From Streptomyces graminofaciens (GTDB lineage Bacteria > Actinomycetota > Actinomycetes > Streptomycetales > Streptomycetaceae), in the NCBI RefSeq assembly GCF_030294945.1, contig NZ_AP018448.1, positions 10,016,501 through 10,080,500 of the forward strand: a stretch of 64,000 nucleotides of DNA, in the 5' to 3' direction. Below are positions 34,984 to 44,178 of the stretch, piece after piece. Position 1 is the stretch's first letter, and each line of letters starts with the position of its first letter. The translations under genes were made by a program, and so were the position numbers. The notes below the pieces were generated by a model that was not told the DNA's origin, searched no databases, and saw nothing but the letters and a program-made list of their open reading frames with translations.

Positions 34984-35013
34984 GTGGCGCGGCGGCCGCG
35001 GCCGCCGCGCCAC
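34984..35013. terminator. Bidirectional terminator between axeA and maoC-like gene
   Basis: GTGGCGCGGCGGCC and its exact complement GGCCGCCGCGCCAC are separated by GC. A 14-bp perfect stem between convergent genes. Confidence 0.7.
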
Positions 35014-35067
35014 ATCACCGGCCGGGCAGCTGTCGGCTGTGTCCGGCAAGGGCGGTTCTCTCAGGGC

Positions 35068-35529
35068 TCAGAAGTAGTACCGGGACACCGACTCGGCCAC
35101 ACAGACCGGCTTGTCCCCACCCTCCCGCTCCACGACCACCGCGGCCGTCACCTGCACCCCGCCGCCCGCCTCCGTGACCTCCTGAAGCGTCGCCGTGGCC
35201 CGCAGACGCGACCCCACCGGCACCGGCGCCGGGAAACGCACCTTGTTCGTGCCGTAGTTGACGCCCATCTTGACGTTGTCGACCTTGAGGACCTGCGGCA
35301 CCAGCAGCGGCAGCAGCGACAAGGTGAGATAGCCGTGGGCGATGGTCGTGCCGAAGGGGCCGGCCGCCGCCTTCTCCGGGTCGACATGGATCCACTGGTG
35401 GTCGCCGGTGGCCTCCGCGAACAGGTCGATCCGCTTCTGGTCCACCTCCAGCCAGTCGCTGTACCCCAGCTGCTCGCCCACCGCCGCCTTGAGCTCCTCG
35501 GCGGACGTGAAGATCCTCGGCTCTGCCAT
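35068..35529 (-). CDS. MaoC-family (R)-enoyl-CoA hydratase
   Basis: 153 residues, a single hot-dog domain. The hydratase motif is FAEATGDHQWIHVDPEKA with catalytic Asp and His, followed by GPFGTTIAHGYLTLSLLP. GGGAGG precedes ATG 35529. It hydrates enoyl-CoA in fatty-acid or related metabolism. A perfect CTAAGCA-AC-TGCTTAG palindrome lies about 60 bp upstream, probably bound by the TetR at 32355. Confidence 0.92.
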   Translation of the reverse strand: MAEPRIFTSAEELKAAVGEQLGYSDWLEVDQKRIDLFAEATGDHQWIHVDPEKAAAGPFGTTIAHGYLTLSLLPLLVPQVLKVDNVKMGVNYGTNKVRFPAPVPVGSRLRATATLQEVTEAGGGVQVTAAVVVEREGGDKPVCVAESVSRYYF

Positions 35530-35587
35530 GTCCCGGCCTCCCGCATCCCGTGCGTATCCGCACCGTTGTCCACAGTTCCCGCTATGC

Positions 35588-35603
35588 CTAAGCAACTGCT
35601 TAG
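35588..35603. promoter_or_regulatory. TetR-type operator CTAAGCA-AC-TGCTTAG
   Basis: Perfect 7-bp inverted repeat with 2-bp centre, between divergent MaoC and SoxR genes. Same architecture as the site at 32293. It does not resemble the known SoxR box (CCTCAAG-type). Confidence 0.6.
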
Positions 35604-35669
35604 CATGCTCGGGTGTGCCCCACCTGTCAACGGATCAACGCGCCACCGGGTGTGGGTAAGGTCGGAGGG

Positions 35670-36188
35670 GTGCCCCAGATCCCTGAGAAGATCCACGAGT
35701 TGACCGTCGGCCAGCTGTCGGCCCGCAGCGGTGCCGCCGTCTCCGCCCTGCACTTCTACGAGGCCAAGGGGCTGATCAGCAGCCGCCGCACCTCGGGCAA
35801 CCAACGCCGCTACAGCCGTGACGCCCTGCGCCGCGTCGCCTTCGTCCGGGCCGCTCAGCGCGTCGGCATCCCGCTCGCCACGATCCGCGAGGCCCTCGCC
35901 GAACTGCCAGAGGAGCGCACCCCCACCCGCGAGGACTGGGCCAGGCTCTCCGAGGCCTGGCGCTCCGAGCTGGACGAGCGGATCAAGCAGCTCAACCGGC
36001 TGCGCGACCACCTCACCGACTGCATCGGCTGCGGCTGTCTGTCCCTGGCCACCTGCGTGCTGTCCAACCCCGACGACGTAGCCGGCGAACGGCAGACCGG
36101 CTCGCGCCTCATGGTGGAGCACCGGGGTCGTACGGCACTACGGCAGCGGCCACAGCCGGAAACGGAGGAGCCCGGGGACTGCTGCTGA
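35670..36188 (+). CDS. soxR: Redox-sensing MerR-family regulator SoxR
   Basis: 172 residues from GTG 35670 (GGAGG upstream). MerR winged helix about 10-80 ([26 protein letters not shown], split for description), dimer helix, then the [2Fe-2S] motif [12 protein letters not shown]. SoxR responds to redox-active compounds, in Streptomyces including its own pigments. Ends with a short Arg/Glu tail and CC. No SoxR-type operator was spotted nearby. Confidence 0.95.
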   Translation: MPQIPEKIHELTVGQLSARSGAAVSALHFYEAKGLISSRRTSGNQRRYSRDALRRVAFVRAAQRVGIPLATIREALAELPEERTPTREDWARLSEAWRSELDERIKQLNRLRDHLTDCIGCGCLSLATCVLSNPDDVAGERQTGSRLMVEHRGRTALRQRPQPETEEPGDCC

Positions 36189-36256
36189 GCAGTCCCCGGG
36201 CGGCAGGCCCTAGGGCTTCACGAGTCCCCCGAAGATCCCGTGGTGCCCTGTCCCGT

Positions 36257-36287
36257 AGCCGGTGTCCGCCCCCGCCGGACACCGGCT
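36257..36287. terminator. Terminator between soxR and RNA ligase
   Basis: AGCCGGTGTCCG and CGGACACCGGCT form a perfect 12-bp stem with a 7-nt loop, between convergent genes. Confidence 0.7.
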
Positions 36288-36288
36288 C

Positions 36289-37365
36289 TCACTCGTACTC
36301 GGTCCCGCCCTTCCGGGTCAGATACGCCGGGCTGACGGCCTTCGCGATCGCCCGCCCGCCCGTCACCGGGCTGTACCGCTCGGTGGCCGGACGGATCACG
36401 ACGCCCTCGCGCAGATGCAGCTCCCGCCCGGAGAGCGTCTCCCGGCCCGAGGCCACCTCAAGCACACGCTCGACGGCGTACGGGCCCTCGTACAGCCTCG
36501 GTACCAGGGGCAGTTCACCGGCGAGCAGATCGTGCAGCTCGGCCGTGTCCAGCCAGCGGACGTGGCCGTCGATCTCCGCGGACACGTCGAACACCGCGAA
36601 CCCGAGCGTCTCGCGTCGGCCGTCGGCGCCGTACGTCAGGTCCTGCACCCCGGCGCCGTACACCTCTCCGAAGATCCCGACCCGGCGCGCCCCGAGGCGT
36701 TCGGCGAGCCGGGACGCGGCCTCGGTGACGCCGTGGCCGTGGACGGCGCGCCAGTACAGATTGCGCGGGTCCTCCTTGAGGGCGAGGGACTTCGAACCGA
36801 AGCCCTTCGACGACACCTGGACGCGGCCGTCCTCGGCGAAGTACGTCACCAGGCAGGCCGAGCCGTGCAGCTTCTCCGTCAGGACGACCGGCTCGCCCAG
36901 GGTGAAGATCTCCGGGTAGCGCTGGATGTTCTCGATGTCGACCCAGGGCAGGAGGTCGGGCGCGGACTCGACCTCTCCGTTCATCGTCGGCGGGATCGGC
37001 GGCACCCATTTCGTGATGCCGAGCCGTTCGGCGAAGTCGGTGCCGTCCGTGGCGGCCGCCGCCAGGTCCACGTCGGCCAGCGCCTTCGGCCGGCACACGA
37101 TGCCCTGTGACAGCTCGCCCCGCAGCCGTACCGCCCTGACCCGGTCCGACCTGCTCCCCGCCAGCCGTCCGGTCAGCCCCAGCTCCTCGATCAGCTCGGC
37201 CGGGAGCACGGACTGCTCGGGGATGTAGACGGCGGTGTCACCGGTGCGATAGGCGCCCTTGGCGACGACGGCCCGATACAGGCCCACCTGGGCCAGTTCG
37301 AGTGCGTCGGCGTTCGGATGGTCGTGGACGGTCAGCACTTCGGCGGTGACACGCAGCGTCGACAT
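36289..37365 (-). CDS. ATP-dependent RNA ligase, DraRnl (Rnl5) type
   Basis: 358 residues. An N-terminal OB-like domain (about 1-110) precedes the nucleotidyltransferase domain: motif I TEKLHGS with nucleophile Lys165, motif III IFGEVYG, motif IIIa FAVFDV, motif IV EGVVIRP and motif V AIAKAVSP. The layout and lysine position match Deinococcus DraRnl, which seals nicks having an RNA 3'-OH end. No RNA-repair partner (kinase, phosphatase, RtcA/RtcB) is adjacent, so the role is probably general repair. Confidence 0.9.
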   Translation of the reverse strand: MSTLRVTAEVLTVHDHPNADALELAQVGLYRAVVAKGAYRTGDTAVYIPEQSVLPAELIEELGLTGRLAGSRSDRVRAVRLRGELSQGIVCRPKALADVDLAAAATDGTDFAERLGITKWVPPIPPTMNGEVESAPDLLPWVDIENIQRYPEIFTLGEPVVLTEKLHGSACLVTYFAEDGRVQVSSKGFGSKSLALKEDPRNLYWRAVHGHGVTEAASRLAERLGARRVGIFGEVYGAGVQDLTYGADGRRETLGFAVFDVSAEIDGHVRWLDTAELHDLLAGELPLVPRLYEGPYAVERVLEVASGRETLSGRELHLREGVVIRPATERYSPVTGGRAIAKAVSPAYLTRKGGTEYE

Positions 37366-37524
37366 AGGGCTCTCCCTCGGGTGCTCAGCTCGGTTTCATC
37401 GTCCCCAACTGTCCGTACGGGAAAGGGGTGGAGCGAACGGATTTGGCGCTGGTAAGGTCGCGACCTTCGGCCGGCGGACGGCGACCTCGCCGCCCGGCAC
37501 GGAGTCCTGGCGGGACGAACTCCC

Positions 37525-38269
37525 TTGCTGTCACCCGCCCTTGAGGCCGCCCTCACCGACATCGACACGGCCTTCGACGGCTTCGCGAGCCCCGACGAGA
37601 CCGGCTGCGGCCGCTGCCATCTGCCCGAGGAGACCGCGTACCTGCGCACGCCCTCCACGCCCGTGCCGCTCGACGTCGTGGAGATGTACGTCTACGAGGT
37701 GTCCGACCTCCCCCAGTTCTCGACTTCGCTCGAACCGGGGGGACCCCCATGCCGACCACGCCGCCGTGATCCGCCGCCTGCTGCCGACGTGGGCGCGGGC
37801 GGTGGCGGGCGGTCGGCTGGAGCCGCTGGGCTGGAAGGCGCACGGGCTGCGCGAGCTGGACTGGCGCTCCTGGCCGGCCCGACAGACCGCCGCCGTCGAG
37901 GCCTTCGTGTGCGCCTGGTGGGCGGACGTCGTCGCGACGCCGGAGCCAGGGCGGTCGGTCGATGAGGTCTTCGAGGCCTGCGCATCGATCCTCGGGACGG
38001 CCGCACCGCTGCTGGAGCGGTGGCCGCCGGGGCCCGTCACCGACGCGCATCTGGTCAGCTGCGCCGACGGATGGATCGACGATCTGCTCCGCGACAGCCT
38101 GCCGTTCTTCCACAGCGACGACGAACTCGGGCTCGTCGTCGTGCCCGAACTCCAGGCGTGGCCCGCCCGGCAGGCCCCCGCCCGTATCGAGCCCCACGAC
38201 TACGGCCTCGCCGTACACGCGGGGTTGCTCGGCCTTCCGGAGGGGGAGCGCGGAGGCCGCCTGCACTGA
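37525..38269 (+). pseudogene. Conserved hypothetical gene frameshifted by a 34-bp repeat insertion
   Basis: Frame one (from TTG 37525) encodes MLSPALEAALTDIDTAFDGF, a CGRCH motif and VVEMYVYEVSDLP. The protein then resumes in another frame as HADHAAVIRRLLPTW through to RGGRLH at 38269. The break is exactly 37716-37749. Deleting those 34 bases joins ...DLP-HADHAAV in one open frame of about 236 residues. The function of the parent protein is unknown. Either the gene is dead or the two halves are separate. Confidence 0.75.
37716..37749 (+). repeat. 34-bp inserted short repeat with CCCCCA duplication
   Basis: Begins GTTCTCGACTTCGCTCG and ends GGGGGACCCCCA. CCCCCA flanks it on the left (37710-37715) and forms its right end (37744-37749). 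I recall very similar sequences placed before start codons in streptomycetes. Part of the core also abuts the kinase start at 2267. Confidence 0.65.
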
Positions 38270-38381
38270 ATCCTCACGACCTCACAGGTGAACCTGAAAC
38301 TGTGCCGCAACCGCTTGCGCGGAAACTGTGTCATGAACACGGGGGCACCCTGAGCAGGCCCCCCAAGAGGGAGGGGCGTCG

Positions 38382-38903
38382 ATGAGCGTCGTCGTATGTT
38401 CGCTGAAGTGGGACCGCGCGGAGGCGGGCGCGCAGAAGATCGCCTATGACTCGGACGGCTACCACCTGGTCCGCTTCCCGTACGACGCGAACGGCGAGTC
38501 GTACGACCCCTGGAAGATGCACGACCCGGCGAACGGCGGCACCGCCAAGTCCAAGTACCCCGACGCCCGCTCCGGACTGATCTGGCCCAGCCACGACGGC
38601 TGGGGCGTGCTGTCGGCGATGGTGTTCTGGGAGTCGGACCTCCAGACCCTGGAGTACCGCGCACGCTTCGTGCGCGACCCGCTGAACATGACGGCCAAGA
38701 AGTACGACTCGACGGGCACCACCGACAGCGCGCTCACCCCGGGTGGCCAGTACCGCACCTACCTGTGGCAGTTCTTCGTGAAGAAGGGCATGCCGCTCGG
38801 CCTGAAGGTGACCGCGCGCGGTCTGGGGGACACCAGACGGACCCCGGCGCTCACCCTTGCCGAGTTCAAGCTCGCCATCCACACGGACGTCGAGGAGCCC
38901 TAG
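38382..38903 (+). CDS. Conserved hypothetical protein
   Basis: 173 residues; GGGAGGGG precedes ATG 38382. Starts MSVVVCSLKWDRAEAG; rich in Tyr/Trp/Asp (YDSDGYHLVRFPYD, GWGVLSAMVFW, YLWQFFVKKG). No signal peptide or helix, and no domain recognised. A direct repeat AAACTGTG lies in the upstream region (about 38295 and 38330). Function unknown. Confidence 0.75.
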   Translation: MSVVVCSLKWDRAEAGAQKIAYDSDGYHLVRFPYDANGESYDPWKMHDPANGGTAKSKYPDARSGLIWPSHDGWGVLSAMVFWESDLQTLEYRARFVRDPLNMTAKKYDSTGTTDSALTPGGQYRTYLWQFFVKKGMPLGLKVTARGLGDTRRTPALTLAEFKLAIHTDVEEP

Positions 38904-38912
38904 CGGCAGCTC

Positions 38913-38978
38913 CGGCGTAGCACGCCGTACACGCACGGGGGTGCGGCATCCCCGGCGCACCCCCGCCGTGCTACGCCG
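38913..38978. terminator. Two-stem bidirectional terminator
   Basis: Outer stem CGGCGTAGCACG with CGTGCTACGCCG (38913-38924, 38967-38978); inner stem CGGGGGTGCG with CGCACCCCCG (38936-38945, 38956-38965). It overlaps the stop codon of the convergent gene. Confidence 0.7.
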
Positions 38979-39573
38979 ACACCAGCAGCCGTCCGCGCCT
39001 GGACTCCGCCAGGGCCTCGGGCGTCAGCACCGGTCGTGGCACCACGATTCCGCACTCCGTGCAGACCGGGCCCGACGAGGGTTCATGGGCCAGGTCGTAC
39101 TTCCAGACGAGGTGCTCTCCCTCGCACACCGGGCAGACCGCGCCCGGCTCGCGCTCCAGCGCGGCGATCAGGCGGCGCAGTACCTCCGCCAGTGGTTCAT
39201 CGGGATGGACGCCCGGGTCGTCGCACCAGGCGACGCCGAACCCGCCCCAGGTCAGCCGGTGCCAGTCGTCGACACTGCCCGGCCTGCGCAGCCCGTCGTG
39301 CTTCTCCTTCTTGCGGCGCTGCGCGAACTGCACCTCGTAGTCGAGCCAGACGGAGCGGGCCTCCTCCAACTCCTCCAGTGCGGCCACGAGCCGCGCTGGG
39401 TCGGGGTTGCGGTCCTCAGGACCGAACCCGGCCCGGGAGCACAAGTGGTCCCAGGTCGCCCGATGCCCGTAGGGGGCAAACCGTTCGAGGCACTTGCGCA
39501 GCGAATAGCGTCGCAGCGCCAGATCGCACCTCGGATCTCGCACCTGTCTTGCCAGACTCCGGAAACCGGCCAT
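38971..39573 (-). CDS. Conserved hypothetical with C-terminal zinc-ribbon-like motif
   Basis: 200 residues. Starts MAGFRSLARQVRDPRCDLALRRYSLRKCLERF, split here as description; acidic middle with ALEELEEARSVWLDYEVQFAQRRKK. The C-terminal CPVC...CTEC pair could bind zinc. No other domain recognised; cytoplasmic by sequence. The role is unknown. The 39574-40011 gap after it is AT-richer upstream DNA; I see no gene there. Confidence 0.7.
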   Translation of the reverse strand: MAGFRSLARQVRDPRCDLALRRYSLRKCLERFAPYGHRATWDHLCSRAGFGPEDRNPDPARLVAALEELEEARSVWLDYEVQFAQRRKKEKHDGLRRPGSVDDWHRLTWGGFGVAWCDDPGVHPDEPLAEVLRRLIAALEREPGAVCPVCEGEHLVWKYDLAHEPSSGPVCTECGIVVPRPVLTPEALAESRRGRLLVSA

Positions 39574-40011
39574 CGCCCTGCACCTCCGTCACACCTGCAC
39601 CTGTACTTCGGTCACTGCGGCGTCGTCGTACGGACGTCGCCGAATAGACGTATCGACACGCGATTCGGCTCCATCCGATTTCCGACGACCTCCATAAGCG
39701 TCCGTACGCCGTCCGTGGGCCCTCGGTACCCGGTCTTTCGGTACCTGCTCCTTCGGCCGTCTGCAGGCCGTGCGTAAGTCGTCTGTCGAACGGTTCATGA
39801 TCTGTCTCTGCTCATGTCTGACCTTCCCTGTCTGTTCCTGCCTATCTCTTCACGCTGTCAGTCGCCTGTCCGCTCACTCGGGCATTCATGCGATCTCGTG
39901 GCCGTCGCTCCCCAACGGCCTCTTGATGCCAAAGACGTGACGCATGTTCATCTTCAAACCCGGGGATACCGGCGGTAACATCCGACCCCGCCCCCGTCGG
40001 GAGGAGCAGCC
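39574..40011. other. 438-bp intergenic region, no gene seen
   Basis: Less GC-rich than its surroundings with pyrimidine-rich runs. It should hold the promoters of the divergent genes at 39573 and 40012. GGTACC occurs twice close together near 39726-39750. No convincing operator or RNA was found. Confidence 0.4.
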
Positions 40012-42816
40012 ATGTCACGGCGCACCCCACGCACCTCACGCACCACGCTCGACAGACGGAGAACTCCCCGCAGGTTCACGGAGTTCCTCAAGGCCGCATC
40101 CGTATGCGTGCTCATTGCCGGACTTTTGTCACCGCTTTCCCAGGCGATGGCAGCCGACACCGAAGCCGCGCAGGCGGCGGCCGTCACCGACTACTGCGGC
40201 GGCCAGTGTTCCGACATCCTGCCGCCCGGCCAGAACGGCAACGCCACCCTCGCCCAGATCCTGCTCAACCAGGCCTTCGGCAGCATGCCCGAGAACGCCA
40301 GCAACCAGCTCGGCCCCTACAACAACCTCGCCAAGGGCTACACCGGGCTCACCAACGCCACGATCAACAACTTCTTCAACGACGCGTCCTTCGGCGTCGC
40401 CTCCGACCAGGTCGCCTCGACCCTGAAGCCGGCCGGCCGCACCGACGTCACGATCGTCCGCGACAAGAAGACCGGTGTGCCGCACATCACGGGTACCACC
40501 CGCTACGGCACCGAGTTCGGCGCGGGTTACGCGGCCGCCCAGGACCGGCTGTGGCTGATGGACGTCTTCCGGCACGTGGGACGCGGGCAGCTCACCCCGT
40601 TCGCCGGCGGCGCGGCCTCCAACCAGGGCCTGGAGCAGGAGTTCTGGCGGCACGCGCCCTACACCGAGGCCGACCTCCAGGCCCAGATCGACAAGGCCGT
40701 CGCCGCCAACGGCGACCGCGGTCAGCTGGCCCTCTCCGACGTCAACGCCTACGTCGCCGGCATCAACGCCTACATCGACGCCTCCGACAGCGGCCGCTAC
40801 TTCCCCGGCGAGTACGTCCTCACCGGCCACAAGGACTCCGTCACCAACGCCGGCACCATCGACCACTTCAAGCCCACCGACCTGGTCGCACTGGCCTCCG
40901 TCATCGGCGCCCTCTTCGGCTCCGGGGGCGGCGGCGAGGTCAACAACGCCCTCTCGCTGCTGGCCGCCCAGTCCAAGTACGGTGTCACCGAGGGCACCAA
41001 GGTCTGGGAGTCCTTCCGCGAGCGCAACGACCCCGAGGCGGCCGTGACCGTCCACGACGGCAGCTTCCCGTACGCCACCAAGCCCGCCGACCCGCAGGGC
41101 ATGGCCCTGCCGGACTCCGGCTCGGTCGCCGAGGAACCGCTCGTCTACGACCGCACCGGCAGCGCGGCCACGGCGGCGTCGACGAGCGTCTCGGCGAAGA
41201 CGACCGACAGCGCCCTCAGCTCGGCCCGGCGGGGTATGTCCAACGCCCTCGTCGTCAGCGGCAAGCACACCGCCAGCGGCCACCCCGTCGCCGTCTTCGG
41301 CCCGCAGACCGGCTACTTCGCCCCGCAGCTGCTCATGCTCCAGGAGATCCAGGGCCCGGGCATCAGCGCCCGCGGCGCCTCCTTCGCGGGCCTGAGCATG
41401 TACGTCGAACTCGGCCGAGGCCAGGACTACGCCTGGAGCGCCACCACCTCCGGCCAGGACATCATCGACGCCTACGCCGTCGAGCTGTGCCAGGACGACA
41501 CGCACTACCTGTACCACGGCACCTGCACGGCCATGGAGAAGGTCGAGCAGACCAACTCCTGGAAGCCGACCACCGCCGACTCCACCGCGGCCGGCTCGTA
41601 CCGCATGCAGGTCTGGCGCACCAAGTACGGCCCGGTCACCCACCGCGCGACGGTCGGCGGCAAGAAGGTCGCCTACACCACGCTGCGCTCGTCGTACTTC
41701 AACGAGGCCGAGTCGATCATCGGCTTCCAGCTGCTGAACGACCCCGACTACGTCAAGGGCCCGGCGGACTTCCAGAAGGCCGCGGAGCACATCAACTACA
41801 CCTTCAACTGGTTCTACGCCGACTCCAGCCGCACCGCGTACTACAACAGCGGCGACAACCCCGTGCGCGCGACGGGCGTCGACGCCGAGTTCCCGGCCTG
41901 GGGACGGGCCGCGTACGAGTGGAAGAACTGGAACCCGACCACCAACGTCGCCGACTACACCCCGGCCTCCGAGCACCCCAACTCCGTCGACCAGGACTAC
42001 TACATCTCCTGGAACAACAAGCAGGCCAAGGACTACACCACCGCCCCCTGGGGCAACGGCTCGGTCCATCGCGGCAACCTGCTCGACGACCGCGTGCAGA
42101 AACTGGTCGCGACGGGCGGTGTCACCCGCGCCGCGCTGGTCAAGGCCATGGCCGAGGCCGCGCTCACCGACCTGCGGGCCGAGGACGTCCTCCCGGACCT
42201 GCTCAAGGTCGTCAACAGCAGTACGGTCACCGACTCCACGGCGGCCGCGGCGGTCAGCAAGCTCCAGGCCTGGGTGACGGCAGGCGCCAGACGCACGGAG
42301 ACCTCCGCGGGCTCCAAGGCGTACGCCAACGCCGAGGCGATCCGCATCCTGGACGCCTGGTGGCCCCTGCTGGTGAAGGCCGAGTTCGAACCCGGCCTCG
42401 GCAGCGGCCTGTACACCGCGATGACCGCCAACCTCCCCATCGACGAAGCCCCGTCGGCCGCGCACGGCCCCACCGGCGCCCACGCCGGAAGCTCCTTCCA
42501 GTACGGCTGGTGGTCCTACGTCGACAAGGACATCCGTACGGTGCTGGGGGAGTCGGTGCAGGGCGGCCTCGCCCGGACGTACTGCGGCGACGGCAGCCTC
42601 AGCGCGTGCCGGACCATCCTGATCAACACGCTGAAGGAGGCCGCGGGCAAGACGGCCGCCCAGGTCTACCCGGGTGACAGCTTCTGCTCGGCCGGCGACC
42701 AGTGGTGCGCCGACACGATCATCCAGCAGCCCCTGGGCGGCATCAAGCACGACAAGATCAGCTGGCAGAACAGGCCGACCTTCCAGCAGGTGGTGGAGTT
42801 CACCTCGCACAGGTGA
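40012..42816 (+). CDS. Secreted penicillin-acylase family Ntn hydrolase
   Basis: 934 residues. Signal peptide (helix about 25-45, cleavage near QAMAAD), alpha subunit region, then the autoprocessing site: GM-SNALVVSGKHTASG, with Ser410 the predicted N-terminal nucleophile of the beta subunit. GPQTGYFAPQLLMLQEIQGPGISARG and YAWSATTSGQDIIDAY follow, as in the acylases that deacylate acyl-homoserine lactones, cyclic lipopeptides or beta-lactams. GGGAGGAG precedes the ATG. The substrate cannot be read; quorum-signal or lipopeptide deacylation is plausible. Confidence 0.9.
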   Translation: MSRRTPRTSRTTLDRRRTPRRFTEFLKAASVCVLIAGLLSPLSQAMAADTEAAQAAAVTDYCGGQCSDILPPGQNGNATLAQILLNQAFGSMPENASNQLGPYNNLAKGYTGLTNATINNFFNDASFGVASDQVASTLKPAGRTDVTIVRDKKTGVPHITGTTRYGTEFGAGYAAAQDRLWLMDVFRHVGRGQLTPFAGGAASNQGLEQEFWRHAPYTEADLQAQIDKAVAANGDRGQLALSDVNAYVAGINAYIDASDSGRYFPGEYVLTGHKDSVTNAGTIDHFKPTDLVALASVIGALFGSGGGGEVNNALSLLAAQSKYGVTEGTKVWESFRERNDPEAAVTVHDGSFPYATKPADPQGMALPDSGSVAEEPLVYDRTGSAATAASTSVSAKTTDSALSSARRGMSNALVVSGKHTASGHPVAVFGPQTGYFAPQLLMLQEIQGPGISARGASFAGLSMYVELGRGQDYAWSATTSGQDIIDAYAVELCQDDTHYLYHGTCTAMEKVEQTNSWKPTTADSTAAGSYRMQVWRTKYGPVTHRATVGGKKVAYTTLRSSYFNEAESIIGFQLLNDPDYVKGPADFQKAAEHINYTFNWFYADSSRTAYYNSGDNPVRATGVDAEFPAWGRAAYEWKNWNPTTNVADYTPASEHPNSVDQDYYISWNNKQAKDYTTAPWGNGSVHRGNLLDDRVQKLVATGGVTRAALVKAMAEAALTDLRAEDVLPDLLKVVNSSTVTDSTAAAAVSKLQAWVTAGARRTETSAGSKAYANAEAIRILDAWWPLLVKAEFEPGLGSGLYTAMTANLPIDEAPSAAHGPTGAHAGSSFQYGWWSYVDKDIRTVLGESVQGGLARTYCGDGSLSACRTILINTLKEAAGKTAAQVYPGDSFCSAGDQWCADTIIQQPLGGIKHDKISWQNRPTFQQVVEFTSHR

Positions 42817-42828
42817 CCTCGGGCTGGT

Positions 42829-42859
42829 GGCGGGCCGGACTCAGGCGATACGGCCCGCC
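42829..42859. terminator. Hairpin between acylase and alpha/beta hydrolase
   Basis: GGCGGGCCG (42829-42837) pairs with CGGCCCGCC (42851-42859), 13-nt loop. It overlaps the final codons of the minus-strand gene. Confidence 0.5.
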
Positions 42860-44178
42860 GCCAGCACCACCTGGGCCAGTTCCCGGTGGCAGATGTCGCT
42901 GTGCGCCCCGGACGGCGGGCCGCCGCGCTTGACGACCGCCGTCACATCGATGTTCACGCAGCCGGAGGTGGGCAGCGGGGTCCGGAAGGCGTCGGCGAGC
43001 TTGCGCGTGTCCGTGCCCTTCACCGCCTGGACCCCGTCGTAGCCGAGCGCGCCCCACTTGCGGCCGAGGAGGCCGTTGACGCTGAGGCCCACCACCGCGC
43101 GCGAGTCGCCCGCCATCCGGGAGGCGAGCGGGTAGATCGTGCCGAGCGCCGAGTCGTGCCGGGAGTGGCAGCACACCAACGGGCCGGACACCCGCTTCTG
43201 CTGGCCGTGCAGCACCCCGCTCGCCCGGTTGTCGTGCGGCAGCCGCGCCGCGAACGCGTAGTGCGAGAAGGCCGCCTGGAGCAGTGTCACCGACTTCACC
43301 GTGCGCACACCCTCCGGCAGCCCGCGCAGCGCGAACGACACCAGACGTCCGCCGAAGCTGTGCCCCACGAGATGCACCCGTACCTCCGGCGCCGTCCGAG
43401 CGAGCTGCCCGAGGAACCGGCCGAGCCCGCGTTCGCCGACGGTGCCCGCGCGGCGCTTCATCGCGAAGTACGTGGCCTGACGCAGGAGTTCATGGGCGCC
43501 GTCCCACACCTCGGGAAGGAGCCCGTCGGCGGCGGCCGGATCGGCCGTGGCGCCCCCGCCCTCGATCTCGGCCAGCGCCGCCGCGAACTCCTGGCACACC
43601 ACCGCCGTGTCCCCGAACAGCATCTCGGGGTCGCCCGCAGGCACCCCCGCCGCCAGGGTGTCCGCCACGAACGCGCCCTGCGGCCCCTGCGGCGGCACCT
43701 CCACCAGCAGCCGCACCAGCCGCCCGAACTCCTCCAACGAAGCTCCCTCGTCGGGCCGTTGGTCCAGCAGCCGCGCGATCTGCTCCACGACCGTGGCCCG
43801 CCCCGGGAACACCTCCAGCAGCGCGTGCCGGGTGTTCTTGTCGAGGGCCGGGCCGCCACGCGCCGGGGCCACGGCCGGGGGCGCGGGCTTGAAGTCCGGG
43901 ATCGGCTCGTCGGAGAAGCGCATCGAGGGCCACAGCACGCCGACGTACCCCAGCCTCGCCTGGGGCGCGAGCGCCGGGAACGGGGCGAAGAAGCGGCTGT
44001 AGAGCCGGGTCGCGCCGGACCGGTCGCTGTTCCACCCGTGCGCGAAGACGACCAGATCCCGCACCTCGCGCTTGCCGACCCCCTCGGCCAGCCGGTCCCG
44101 CTGCCCGGCGTCCACGTCCCCGTCCGCGTCGAAGGTCAGTTCCCAGTAGGGAGTCACGCTCATTTCCGGATCCGCCAT
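42841..44178 (-). CDS. Alpha/beta-hydrolase fold serine hydrolase
   Basis: 445 residues from MADPEMSVTPYW (ATG 44178); ATG 44163 is possible. DLVVFAHGWNSD forms the oxyanion region and VHLVGHSFGGRLVSFAL the nucleophile elbow (Ser in GHSFG). An insert of about 150 residues precedes the elbow. C-terminal DICHRELAQ could supply the catalytic His. No signal peptide. Substrate unknown; a lipase or peptidase-like role is possible. Confidence 0.8.
   Translation of the reverse strand: MADPEMSVTPYWELTFDADGDVDAGQRDRLAEGVGKREVRDLVVFAHGWNSDRSGATRLYSRFFAPFPALAPQARLGYVGVLWPSMRFSDEPIPDFKPAPPAVAPARGGPALDKNTRHALLEVFPGRATVVEQIARLLDQRPDEGASLEEFGRLVRLLVEVPPQGPQGAFVADTLAAGVPAGDPEMLFGDTAVVCQEFAAALAEIEGGGATADPAAADGLLPEVWDGAHELLRQATYFAMKRRAGTVGERGLGRFLGQLARTAPEVRVHLVGHSFGGRLVSFALRGLPEGVRTVKSVTLLQAAFSHYAFAARLPHDNRASGVLHGQQKRVSGPLVCCHSRHDSALGTIYPLASRMAGDSRAVVGLSVNGLLGRKWGALGYDGVQAVKGTDTRKLADAFRTPLPTSGCVNIDVTAVVKRGGPPSGAHSDICHRELAQVVLAAGRIA

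Noticed and set aside
35588..35603. SoxR operator
   Set aside because: Lacks the CCTCAAG-type arms of SoxR boxes and matches a TetR-type site instead.
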